From the NCBI GenBank assembly GCA_049487715.1, contig CP150559.1, positions 124,001 to 188,000 of the forward strand: DNA of 64,000 bases, in the 5' to 3' direction. Source of the DNA: Pycnococcus provasolii. Lineage: Eukaryota > Chlorophyta > Pseudoscourfieldiophyceae > Pseudoscourfieldiales. The position numbers and the translations under genes were made by a program. Each line of letters opens with the position of its first letter. The stretch's first letter is position 1. Positions 10,829 to 19,742 of this stretch are shown piece by piece. The notes under the pieces are model-generated. The model did not search any database, was not told the origin of the DNA, and was given only the letters and a program-made list of their open reading frames with translations.

Positions 10829-11455
10829 TCAAGCGACAGCGACAGTCGCATTGCTTTGCATCTGCTCGCGCGCCACCTGCGCCTGCTTCCTTAGCGTCGC
10901 GACGTGGCTCGTCGCTCTTTCGCGTATGGCGGTGGCGAGGCGCACAGCCTCCGCCTCCAGGAACGCCTCGACGGTGACGCTCTCCTCGTCGACGTCGCGC
11001 GCGCCTGCACCCTCCGTTCCGTTTTCGGCAACGTTGTTGGCATGGTTTTGCTCTGCGTCGTTGGCCTCCTCGACAGGACCGACGGTGATGCGCACGGCGG
11101 ACTCCAGACCCAGCTGTACGTGGTCTCCACTTTTGAGCGTGCGCGGCACGCCCACGACGAGGTCGTCGCCGTTGACGATGGTTCCGTTTGACGACCCCAC
11201 GTCTGTGACGGTCCATGTTGCTCCTGTCCACTGGAAGATGGCGTGTTTTTCCGAGACGCCGGGGTCGCGCACGTGCAGAACCGACGCCTTGGTGCGTCCG
11301 ACGGTCACACGGTTTTTCGTCAAGTTGCGCAAACCCACAAATCCTCCATGAGGTGCCGATTCCCCAGACAAGGACAAGGACGGTCCTGAGACGACGGCGA
11401 GCGTCAAACTAAAGGAAGAAGGCGCAGGCGGGAGGCGCTTGACGGCAGGCGGCAT
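10829..11455 (-). CDS. FHA-domain protein with C-terminal coiled coil
   Basis: The start is the ATG at 11455 (MPPAVKRLPPAPSS), giving 208 residues. Residues about 40-115 form a forkhead-associated domain: VTVGRTK, then DPGVSEKHAIFQ, then DVGSSNGTIVNG. These are the GR, SxxH and NG motifs that bind phosphothreonine. The C-terminal 70 residues are Glu/Ala-rich and probably coiled coil (VEAFLEAEAVRLATAIRE). The protein resembles small plant FHA proteins of unknown partner. A minus-strand TGTAA lies downstream near 10775. It is transcribed divergently from the haspin gene; the shared promoter holds inverted telomere-like arrays. Confidence 0.8.
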   Translation of the reverse strand: MPPAVKRLPPAPSSFSLTLAVVSGPSLSLSGESAPHGGFVGLRNLTKNRVTVGRTKASVLHVRDPGVSEKHAIFQWTGATWTVTDVGSSNGTIVNGDDLVVGVPRTLKSGDHVQLGLESAVRITVGPVEEANDAEQNHANNVAENGTEGAGARDVDEESVTVEAFLEAEAVRLATAIRERATSHVATLRKQAQVAREQMQSNATVAVA

Positions 11456-11662
11456 GACTTGATAGTGATGGGAGGGAACAATGTCAAAATGACAGCTGCA
11501 GGTTGGGAAAAGACCACCCCGGGGGACCCACAAGAACCGGAGGTTGGGTTCCCCCCAAGAGGAACCAAACAGGGGGACGGATTTTATCGGGGCCCCCTAG
11601 CTAGGAACAACCAGAACAGGGAAGGACAGGACAGGGAGCAATGTTAACAAACAATAGGGTAA

Positions 11663-11762
11663 CCCTAACCCTAACCCTAACCCTAACTGGCTCCACAGGC
11701 GTAATTCCCCAAGCCCAAGGTGGCGGGTGGCCTGGCATTTAGAATTAGGGTTAGGGTTAGGG
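11663..11762. promoter_or_regulatory. Pair of opposed telomere-like arrays in divergent promoter
   Basis: Four CCCTAA units (11663-11686) and three TTAGGG units (11745-11762) face each other across about 58 bases, between the FHA gene (start 11455) and haspin. Each array reads TTAGGG in the direction of its nearer gene. They are too short and too internal to be chromosome ends. Confidence 0.55.
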
Positions 11763-12057
11763 CATTTTAGAGTTTGTTGTTAACAACGACGTTAACCTCG
11801 TCCCTCCCCCTCTTTCATCCCCCTCCCTCCCCCTTTTTTTTCCCGTCTCATTTTTCCAACTTCACTCCGACAGCTCTCTTCGCCATGGCGCCTGCTTCCC
11901 CTCATGCTCATGCTTCTTGTAAAGAGAATGATCATGCCAATCCTCCTTCTTCTTCGGCGACGGCGATGTCTATGTCTAAGTCGAAGACATTGACGTACAC
12001 GCGAAACCGGGCTAAGCCTGTTTCTACACTATCCTCCATTTCGGGAATACAACGAAC

Positions 12058-14292
12058 ATGTCTACGCCAATGCTTGCTACGCCCTCTAACGCGAACTCGG
12101 TAACAATGATGAGGGACTTGAAGTCACCCTTCTTAGCAGGGGGAGGAGGATCGTCGAACACGCGTGGGGATAATAGTGACCGAAAACTGACGTCTTCCGT
12201 GGTCTCCGGGGCTTCTCGCCAAACGCGAAGAAAACATCACAATAAAAAACACGCACTAGTAGGGAGCTCGCACAAACAAGAGGAGGTCTCGGGAAACAGA
12301 AGGTACTCGTGGGTCGGAAGGCAGCTCAGCTACAGACCGAGCACAGCAGCTTATCCGAGAAAGGCTCTGCCGAAAACAAACCTGGCGCAGAGGCAGCAGG
12401 AGGAGTACCAAAGGACGATGGCAGAAGCGCGAGCGTACTTCGAGGATATTGACAAGGAGGTGCTCCTAGAAGAGTCGCCGCAGAAGCATGCCGCGGATAA
12501 TAACGACGAACCGACTGTCGAAGAGCAGTCGCCGCTGCCGCCCATTCAACTCGCAAGTGGACGCAAGGTGACGCGCGAGTGGGTCAACTCTCTGCCAGCT
12601 CTCGAGGAACTCGAGCCCATCAACCTCGAGACGCTCGTCGAGGACGAGGGCGACGGCGACGGCGACGATGCGAGCACGAGCACTGACGAGAAGGATGACG
12701 TCGCCGCACCACTGCCAGTCACGCGCCCGTCCGTTGCTGCGCTCGGACGACGGTCGAGCATACTGCTGCCACCTGCGATGCGAAAGCCCTCGCGCGGATC
12801 TTTGCCGCGCATGTCGATCATGCCATCAGATGCCACGGCGGCACAAGGGTCCACTGGATCGCGTGGCAGCGCTAGGCCACGAAGCAGCATCGTCGCAGCA
12901 CGCACGAGCGTTGCCGCGGAACGCGCGCGTCACTCGAGCCTTGCAATGCCGACACTCGCGGAGGATGAAGACGCGGTGACGGAGCCGATCGAGGCAGTGC
13001 CCACCGCAGTGGACCCAGAAGAAGATGGCGTTGCTGACTCGCTTGACACGAATCTTCGAGCTTTGCTGAATGACTGCGACCAAACGGGCGTGAAATGTGA
13101 GGATGACCTTCCTTCGATGGCAGATGTTATCGACGAGTTTGCACCGCTTCCAGCCGCACTTCCCGTCGGCGGATTGGGTCGAAAGAAGAAGGCTGCGGCT
13201 GCCCCTCCGCGCCTTCGCAAGATTGGCGAGGGAACATTCGGCGAGGCTTTCAAGGACGCGTCGGGCAAGGTGTACAAGGTGGTTCCAATGGGAGGTACGG
13301 TACTCGTCAACGGTGAAGAGCAGAAACCCGTCGCGGAGCTACGGGCTGAGGCTGTCGTGGCGCTGCGCCTGTCACACCTCGGTGGCGACGGTAAGTCTGC
13401 GTCGTACACGTGTCCCTTCTATGCAAAGACGCACGCCGTTCGCGTATGCCGCGGCCGATACGACGACAGCTTGCTCGCCGAGTGGTGCCGTTGGGACAAG
13501 GAGAACGAGAGTGAGAACGACCGCCCAGACTTCTTCCCCGAAGATCAGCTGTTTGCGGTGTTCATTGTCGCGGATGGTGGCACGGACCTCGAGCACTATC
13601 GATTCCGCTCGTACGACGAGGCGATTGCGGTTCTCTTCCAGGCGAGTCTCGCGCTCGCTTGTGGTGAGGGTGCGTGCGAGTTCGAGCATCGTGACTTGCA
13701 CTGGGGCAACCTGCTCATTGCGCCGGCGGAGAATGAGTTGGGACCGGTGATGCTGAATGGTGCGCCGGTGGAGATTGAGACGAGCGCGTCGTGCGTTAAG
13801 GTGACGCTGATTGACTTTACATTAAGTCGTGTCGTCACACCAGATGGCGGTGTGGCATTCTGCGACCTGGAGGGTGATCCGGCGCTCTTCGATGGTCCCA
13901 CGGGAGATACGCAGGCTGACACGTACCGTCGCATGCGCAAGGCGATTCCACTGGAGACTGTCTGTCTCATGGAGGAGGTTGAGGAGGAGGAGGAGGAGGA
14001 GGAGGAGGAGGAGGAGGAGGAGGATGACGGCGACAAGACGAAGGCACCTAAGCGTACAGAGATGGTGACACGCAGGGTGCGCGACTGGTCGAAGCACGTG
14101 CCTTCCACGAATGCGCTTTGGCTTCACTACCTCGTGGATTGCGTGATGAATCAGAAGAGTGGTCCAGGTGGCCTTGCCTTGAATTCAGAGCAGACGAAGG
14201 TGTTGCGTGGCTTCCGGAAGCGTTCGTTGCGATACGAGAGTGCCTCCGAGGCTGTCTGGGACGAGGCGTTCCGTGGTCTTTGGCACGTCTGA
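12058..14292 (+). CDS. Haspin-type histone H3 Thr3 kinase
   Basis: This 744-residue protein has a long, charged, disordered N-terminal half and a C-terminal kinase of the haspin family. The glycine loop is near residue 386 (RKIGEGTFGEAFK). The haspin-specific catalytic stretch FEHRDLHWGNLL is near 543. LIDFTLSR, which replaces the usual DFG, is near 583. NALWLHYLVD near the C terminus is also diagnostic. Haspin phosphorylates histone H3 Thr3 at mitotic centromeres to recruit Aurora B. A run of about 16 glutamates (13975-14027) is inserted between QADTYRRMRK and the last helices. Another open frame with its own ATG at 11885 (MAPASPHAHASCKEND) overlaps the 5' end in a different phase. It may be an upstream exon, but I found no convincing splice pair. 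TGTAA follows at 14437. Confidence 0.9.
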   Translation: MSTPMLATPSNANSVTMMRDLKSPFLAGGGGSSNTRGDNSDRKLTSSVVSGASRQTRRKHHNKKHALVGSSHKQEEVSGNRRYSWVGRQLSYRPSTAAYPRKALPKTNLAQRQQEEYQRTMAEARAYFEDIDKEVLLEESPQKHAADNNDEPTVEEQSPLPPIQLASGRKVTREWVNSLPALEELEPINLETLVEDEGDGDGDDASTSTDEKDDVAAPLPVTRPSVAALGRRSSILLPPAMRKPSRGSLPRMSIMPSDATAAQGSTGSRGSARPRSSIVAARTSVAAERARHSSLAMPTLAEDEDAVTEPIEAVPTAVDPEEDGVADSLDTNLRALLNDCDQTGVKCEDDLPSMADVIDEFAPLPAALPVGGLGRKKKAAAAPPRLRKIGEGTFGEAFKDASGKVYKVVPMGGTVLVNGEEQKPVAELRAEAVVALRLSHLGGDGKSASYTCPFYAKTHAVRVCRGRYDDSLLAEWCRWDKENESENDRPDFFPEDQLFAVFIVADGGTDLEHYRFRSYDEAIAVLFQASLALACGEGACEFEHRDLHWGNLLIAPAENELGPVMLNGAPVEIETSASCVKVTLIDFTLSRVVTPDGGVAFCDLEGDPALFDGPTGDTQADTYRRMRKAIPLETVCLMEEVEEEEEEEEEEEEEEDDGDKTKAPKRTEMVTRRVRDWSKHVPSTNALWLHYLVDCVMNQKSGPGGLALNSEQTKVLRGFRKRSLRYESASEAVWDEAFRGLWHV

Positions 14293-14436
14293 AGAAGTAC
14301 ATACATATGAGTTTGGAGAGGTGGACGACGAAGCGACGACGAAACACCAAGAAACAGGCGAACAACCCCACCCCACCCCCCCCTGAAAACATATTTTTTT
14401 TGTTGGACGATACAGCAAACTCTTTGCGGTATAGTA

Positions 14437-14441
14437 TGTAA
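14437..14441 (+). terminator. TGTAA poly(A) signal of haspin gene
   Basis: TGTAA lies about 145 bases after the haspin stop, just before the convergent Pth2 gene ends at 14501. Confidence 0.45.
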
Positions 14442-14500
14442 CACGTCACCGCACATACTTACTTCACAGTACAGCATAAGTACTCCTTTTATTGCTCATC

Positions 14501-15106
14501 TCATATTGACGCGTCTAGGCTGGCAACGAGTTTGTCGCACACGTCGTCGAGTACTTGTTTGCTCGCGGGTCCCACCGCCATGGTGCACTTCTCCGCATCC
14601 GCGATGATTGTGTGCGTTTGTATGTTCCTTTCCCTCGCTGCTGTTTGTATGGCGACAAGTTGCTGTTCGTCGTCACACTTTCTGAGTATGGTTGGGTTTC
14701 CCGCCTTGTCCCATATTTTGACGACGGGGTCGCGTCGTCGTGCGAGTTTCTTGAATGTCGCTAGTGATGCTTGCGTGCACGTCTGAATGATTTGTTGTCT
14801 CGACTGTTTGACGTCCGATCGCACGACGATGGCGAGTGCGATATCTTCAGGCGTAGGGTAGTCCGTAGAACCGTTCAACGGTGGTGTATCTTTCCCTGAT
14901 CCTGCCCCTTCTTTTTTTTTCTGTTTCCCCAGGGAAGTTGGGGACGATGACGGTGACGCTGCTGGTGACGCCGCTGATCCCATAAGATCATAAGATGATC
15001 TCTTGTGCATGAGGTTACAAACAATAAACCCGGATACGAACATGGAGGAAGCAGTGGCAGCCACGTAAGCCCATGACGACGACGACGTTGAGGACATGGA
15101 CGACAT
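14501..15106 (-). CDS. Peptidyl-tRNA hydrolase 2-like membrane protein
   Basis: This 201-residue protein has an N-terminal membrane segment (WAYVAATASSMFVSGFIV, residues about 12-30), a Ser/Pro linker, and a Pth2 fold from about residue 88. The fold reads IALAIVVRSDVKQSRQQ, then VKIWDKAGNPTILRKC, then THTIIADAEKCTMAVGP. Pth2 (Bit1 in animals) releases tRNA from prematurely dropped peptides, and the anchored form sits on the outer mitochondrial membrane. The usual MGKGKxAAQCSHA segment here reads SRQQIIQTCTQA, so the conserved lysines are missing. The PGS after the DAGxTQ motif is also altered. Fold and orientation are clear; hydrolase activity is doubtful. The ATG at 15106 is the natural start. 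Confidence 0.8.
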   Translation of the reverse strand: MSSMSSTSSSSWAYVAATASSMFVSGFIVCNLMHKRSSYDLMGSAASPAASPSSSPTSLGKQKKKEGAGSGKDTPPLNGSTDYPTPEDIALAIVVRSDVKQSRQQIIQTCTQASLATFKKLARRRDPVVKIWDKAGNPTILRKCDDEQQLVAIQTAARERNIQTHTIIADAEKCTMAVGPASKQVLDDVCDKLVASLDASI

Positions 15107-15970
15107 GTACGTATGTGCCCTAGGAAGTGTGAGGGGAGGGGAGACCCTGATGGCCTAGAAGTACTACTGTGATTGATGCACCGGCGGGAGGGAAAGAACG
15201 GTCGAAACAGAAACAGGGGCCCACCAGTTCACCACGCCTACGTAGTCTAATAAAATCATCGCCTAAAAGGGTTTGGGGGATCCCGAGGGGTTTTCCGGCC
15301 CCACTCCCTCCCCTCGCCCTCCGAGACGCCCAACATAAGATGCATCCGCAGCGCCCTTAAGCACGCGCAATGGGGCAGCGGCCTGGCCAATGGAGCTCAA
15401 TGCTTGGCATCTTGGTCTCGTTCGGTCAGGTAGGAGTAGTGCTACGCCATGACACCGCCCACGCTCCCTCCGCGCGACTACGCGACACGCGCGCGACTCG
15501 CAAAGTGGGCCTACTCTACGCGCGCAATGGACATAACGGGAGAGCTCCGCAATGGGTTAACGCCGCATTTCTAACACTTGAACATCTCAAAATATTTCAG
15601 TCATAGGATAGGGTAAGCACCAACATATCCAAAAATCAGCTGCCTGTTAGAAATGCGGCACCTCACATACATGTACGTACCATCATGAAACGTCATGGTC
15701 ACCCCGACGAGCGCGGCGCCATGCATGGGCGAGCAGCCCACTCAAACTGTGTCTTTTTTTCTATCAGGCTGTCAGGGGGGTGCAAGGAAAAAAATCCAGA
15801 CTCGCCCCCCTCTCCCCCGCCCGGAAGGGAATCAGCGATGTATCTGGTGTGTTTTTTGGTTGGGGATCCCCTCTTGGATGTACACTAATCCACGAGCCTC
15901 GCCGCCGCCACTTGCCCTTTTGTCTATCGTACTTCGTCGTTCTTGTCATTATCGTATTCTTAGAGGTACC
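15107..15970. other. Intergenic region with a short inverted repeat
   Basis: These 864 bases lie upstream of both flanking genes. They contain GGATCCC words near 15286 and 15863 and the inverted repeat listed separately. No supported gene is seen. Confidence 0.5.
15562..15659. repeat. 15-bp perfect inverted repeat, 68-base loop
   Basis: GCCGCATTTCTAACA at 15562-15576 is repeated as its exact reverse complement at 15645-15659. It could be a tiny terminal-inverted-repeat element or a transcribed hairpin. No target-site duplication is visible at the edges. Confidence 0.6.
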
Positions 15971-16694
15971 ATGGATTCCATGGAGAACGACTTTGCGATC
16001 CCACCTTCTTTCTGGGGAATGAGTATACCCTCATCCTCAAGTGGAAGCTTTACCTCGTGTGACCAAGAAGAAGGGTTCACAACGCAAGTTTCCAACGTAT
16101 GTAGTTCTATCTGCCGTGGGTGGTGATACAAAGTATCTGTTGATTCTGGGGTTTGCATGTTTGGTTGTTGTCTCATCTCATTCTGATGCTCATGTTTGAA
16201 AGTATTCTTTTCTCAAGAACACAAACACTAACAACACACGGTGCTCCCATCCCATCTCAACCCAACAACAAACTACTCTACTCCTTTTCTATTCACTTGC
16301 TCTTTTTCTCGACAGGTGGCGCTCGAGGATGACTTTAAGAAGGGCGAACGCGTCGTCGTCTGGATCGAGTGCAACGGGGAGAAGCACGTGCTCTGCACGC
16401 TCATTCCAGGACAAACAGACCAGTTCAGTCTGGGTGGAGGCGTCGTTTTCGGGGACTTGGACGAAGTCGCATTCCGCCACACGGGAACAGGTACAGTGCA
16501 CATCACCGGATTCTGCACCTTGGAACCGAGTCTCATGAACTACGACGACGAAGACAGCGAAGATGACGACGACGAAGACAGCGGAGATGACGACGACGAC
16601 GATAGTGACGACGACGACGACCAGCCTCCCATTGCCGTTCCGATGAAGCAACTTGGTATGAAGCAAATCAAGGGAAAGCCGTCGAAAGACGACA

Positions 16695-16728
<34 letters not shown>

Positions 16729-16926
16729 TAGCGACGACGTCAGCGACGACGAACGCGAAGCAGATAGCGACGACGACGACGACGACGATGATAGCGACGA
16801 CGACGATGATATTCCCGATGCTGCGCGCTTGGCGATGATGAAAAAGATGGCAAAATTTGCACCGCGTGGCGATGATGATGATGATGATGATGACGACGAC
16901 GACGACGACAGCGGCGACGACGATGA

Positions 16927-16969
<43 letters not shown>

Positions 16970-17347
16970 AGCGGCGACGACGACAGCGAAGAGGAACAGA
17001 TGATGTTCAAGGGAGGCAGCGGAGTGGGTGCGAAGCGAGGTGCATCTATGGGTGGTGGCCCATCATCGGCGGCAAAGGCTGCCAAGCACTTCGACGCCAA
17101 GGATGGACGGAAGTCAACGCCAGGAAGCGAGAACCGTGGTGGTGGCAGAGGAGGCGGCCGTGGTGGATCACCTGGTGGGCGTGGCGGATTCTCACCTGGT
17201 GGGCGTGGCGGATTCTCACCTGGTGGGCGTGGCCGTGGCGGTGGATTCGGTGGACGCACGCCTGGATCAGCTGGACGCGGTGGACGCGGTGGTGGATTCG
17301 GTGGACGCACACCTGGATCCGGTGGTCGTGGTCGTGGCCGTCGCTGA
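15971..17347 (+). CDS. HD2/nucleoplasmin-fold acidic protein with RGG tail (one intron)
   Basis: Exon 1 is 15971-16096 and exon 2 is 16316-17347, giving about 385 residues. Exon 1 encodes SFWGMSIP and ends at VSN; exon 2 resumes in phase at VALEDDFKKGERVVVWIEC. The join rebuilds the N-terminal strand order of plant HD2-type 'histone deacetylases' and FKBP39-like proteins, which share a nucleoplasmin fold. HTGTGTVHITGFC closes that domain. Next come about 150 residues dominated by Asp and Ser (16540-16990), then an arginine/glycine tail with repeats of SPGGRGGF and GGRTPGS. Plant HD2 proteins are nucleolar chromatin or rRNA-gene factors. The C2H2 zinc finger of many HD2 proteins is absent, and the RGG tail replaces it. 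Nucleolar histone chaperoning is inferred. Confidence 0.8.
16097..16315 (+). other. Spliceosomal intron (GTATGT...CAG) in HD2-like gene
   Basis: A 219-base intron runs from GTATGT to CTCGACAG with a pyrimidine-rich 3' end. It is supported by protein continuity: FWG lies in exon 1 and VALE in exon 2, both phase 0. It is the clearest intron in the window. Confidence 0.82.
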
Positions 17348-17501
17348 CCGTATGATTTTTAGGGTTGGCGAGGGTTGTGGCGGAAAATGGTCCAGCTTCT
17401 TTTCTTAAATATCTTGCAGATTTTGAAATAAAAAATAGAAAATAACGTAGAAGAATTTTGTTCCAACATCATCACAAATCAACCCATCCCTCTCCTTATG
17501 G

Positions 17502-19742
17502 TCATGGCGACACCTTTGGCCGCCATTCCTGCCTTGCGCGCGGCACCGGGCTTCGGCCACGAGGTGCAGGGCTGGGTGACGTGCCACCAGTCTTCGGCCC
17601 GCGTGAGTTGGATCGGCGGCGATTGCGTCGCGACTTGGACGGTTGTTTGTGAATCACCGTCTTTTTCTCCTCCACCTCCTCTTCATTCTCGTAATCCTCG
17701 TCGTCGTCGTCGTCGTCTTCATGATCCACTGGCTCAACGTTGAACGACGAGATATTAATACCCATGGCAGCTGCATCTCGCATCAGCTGTCTCGCCACTT
17801 CCGCCGCCTCCGCGGCTCGAGCTGCAGCCTTCGTCGCCTCCTCAGCCGCGACAGCAACGCTTCGGCACACGTCCGACGCGATCGCCGCGGGACTTGCGCT
17901 CCGTCGTTTCGAGGCTGACGAGTACGGAGCAGGACTCGCGGAGACGGCGCGCCCTTGACGGCGTCCGTTACGTCCTCGATCTGAACCCGTTTCCGGCGCA
18001 GGGCTGGGAATCGGTGGATCGATGGAACCCTGTTGCTGATCAACCGCTGCTCCCGCAGCCTCCTCATCCACACGACACAGCAGTATTTCGATGTCAGCCT
18101 GGAGCCTGTCCCGCGTCTCACCTGGGCAAGAGCTCAGGAAAAAATCTGTGAGAGCCTCCACCTTCTTGCTTTCCGAGCCAAGGCACGCGAGCAGGTCTCC
18201 CATCTCTCCCTCCGCCTCTTGGCGCGCTTCCTCGGCGCCAAGTCGGCGCGCAAGCGCGGCAGCCTTGCGAAGCTTGTCGAGCTGGTTCGCACGGCGACGT
18301 GCGCGTGAAAGGCTGCGACTTCTACCTCCGACGCGAGGAGTTGCCGAGCGCGCGCGGCGTGCACGCGGCTTTAATACGCCGCTTTCGTCCCCACCTGCCA
18401 CGTGCGTGGTAGTGAGGTTCGTATCGTCCATGGATGCGGTGACGGTGGTGACGGGTGTGGCGGTGACGGTTGCCGGGGTGCTTGCTGCGGCTTCGAAGAA
18501 GGCGCGCAGCTGCGTCACACTTCCCGGATCGCGTTCCTCGATCTTAGTCACCTGCTCCTCCTCTTCCTCTTTCTCCAGCGGCGGTGGCGGAGGCGGCGGC
18601 GGCTGCTGCTGCGTCTCTTCTTGTTGTTGTGGCGGTGGCGGTGGCGGTGGCGATGGTGGTGGTGGTGGTGGCACAGCTTCTGCGGTGGTATCCTCACGCG
18701 GTGCGGCTGGAGGCACATCAGCCTGTCCCTCTGCCGGCGCAAGTGCCGTCGAGCTCTTTGCGCGCGACAACTTCTTCTGTGGAACGAGCGCACCGCATAT
18801 GAGCTTCGACCGTTCCTTGGCGCTCCCCGCGGCAAAGTACTGCGTGAGAATACCTCGCACGTCCTTGTGCTGCTCTTTCTTCTGCTCTTTCTGCGTTTGC
18901 TGCGTTTGAGGCGGCTGTGTTTGTGCCTGTTGTTGTTCCTTCTTATCCTGAGGAGCGGGAGGTGGAGGAGCAGGTGCTGGCGTTGGATCTTGTGTTTCCT
19001 GCTGCTTCGTTTCACGCGGCACAACGACGTCATGCGCCTGTAGACTCTGAGCGAGTTCTTGTTCCTGTGCTTCTACGTCGTCTGCCCAGCTTCCGAACGC
19101 CGGGTTGCTGAAGGAGGTCATCATGGTGAACGTTTGCGGCTGCACGGAAGCAGCAGGAGCAGCCGTCGTCGTTTTTTTTGTTTGTTGCTGTTGCTGTTGC
19201 TGCTGAGGTTGAGGTTGAGGTTGTTGTTGTTGTTGTCGTCTCGCGGCTGGCGACTTACTTCTCCTCGGACGACTGGCTGGCGACTTTCCTCGTATGATGA
19301 TCTTCCCTCCTCCTCCTGCTCCTTGTCCTCCTGTTGCTGATCGACGCGCGGCCGGTGACTGCGACCTCTTATTGCCCCGCGACTTCCCTCCACAAGCCGG
19401 TTGTGGACTACTGCTATTGCAGTTAACAGCGGAGAAAGGTTTGCGTGATGAGCCACTGGAGTTCACCCCAAGAGAAGAAGAAACTGTTGGATTCTTCTCA
19501 CTATGGATAGCAGCAGAAGAAGCCTTATTAAGTGCGTCTTTATTCTTCTTAGAGACAGCCTGGGCACACTTAGGCTTAGGCACACGCGCCATGCTTAATA
19601 GGAACGACGCCGGAGATGCAGCGGCACCGGAGGGAGAAGATCCCACCCCCACAACGGAGGGTGTGTGACCAGAGGATAGGCCACCCTGGTGAGGCGGGAG
19701 ACTGCTCACCACTTTCATGTGCATGTCGTGCTTTGTCGCCAT
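17502..19742 (-). CDS. Large low-complexity Q/P/SR-rich protein, unknown
   Basis: I do not recognise this 746-residue protein. It starts at the ATG at 19742 (MATKHDMHMKVVSSLPP). It has several RS-like SPAARR/SPASRPRR repeats near residues 130-170, a poly-Q tract, long poly-P runs near 350-390, and a short conserved-looking SFSNPAFGSWADDVEAQEQ. A helical, probably coiled-coil block (LSRARRRANQLDKLRKAAAL to LLCRVDEEAA) follows at about 475-570. An alanine-rich helix (VAAEEATKAAARAAEAAEVA) and an Asp/Glu stretch then lead to a basic tail with SPAPRGRSPVPRAR. Composition suggests a nuclear or RNA-granule protein, but nothing specific can be said. The frame is intact over 2.2 kb despite repeat-rich DNA, which supports it being a real gene. 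It lies tail to tail with the HD2-like gene. Confidence 0.7.
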   Translation of the reverse strand: MATKHDMHMKVVSSLPPHQGGLSSGHTPSVVGVGSSPSGAAASPASFLLSMARVPKPKCAQAVSKKNKDALNKASSAAIHSEKNPTVSSSLGVNSSGSSRKPFSAVNCNSSSPQPACGGKSRGNKRSQSPAARRSATGGQGAGGGGKIIIRGKSPASRPRRSKSPAARRQQQQQPQPQPQQQQQQQQTKKTTTAAPAASVQPQTFTMMTSFSNPAFGSWADDVEAQEQELAQSLQAHDVVVPRETKQQETQDPTPAPAPPPPAPQDKKEQQQAQTQPPQTQQTQKEQKKEQHKDVRGILTQYFAAGSAKERSKLICGALVPQKKLSRAKSSTALAPAEGQADVPPAAPREDTTAEAVPPPPPPSPPPPPPPQQQEETQQQPPPPPPPPLEKEEEEEQVTKIEERDPGSVTQLRAFFEAAASTPATVTATPVTTVTASMDDTNLTTTHVAGGDESGVLKPRARRARSATPRVGGRSRSLSRARRRANQLDKLRKAAALARRLGAEEARQEAEGEMGDLLACLGSESKKVEALTDFFLSSCPGETRDRLQADIEILLCRVDEEAAGAAVDQQQGSIDPPIPSPAPETGSDRGRNGRRQGRAVSASPAPYSSASKRRSASPAAIASDVCRSVAVAAEEATKAAARAAEAAEVARQLMRDAAAMGINISSFNVEPVDHEDDDDDDEDYENEEEVEEKKTVIHKQPSKSRRNRRRSNSRGPKTGGTSPSPAPRGRSPVPRARQEWRPKVSP

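Noticed and set aside
11663-11762. Chromosome end or fusion point
   Set aside because: Arrays are only three or four units, occur in many promoters, and ordinary genes lie on both sides.
16540-17310. Minus-strand Ser/Pro-rich frame opposite the HD2-like gene
   Set aside because: Poly-Ser and Pro-rich sequence is the antisense of Asp and Gly/Arg codon runs; purely compositional.
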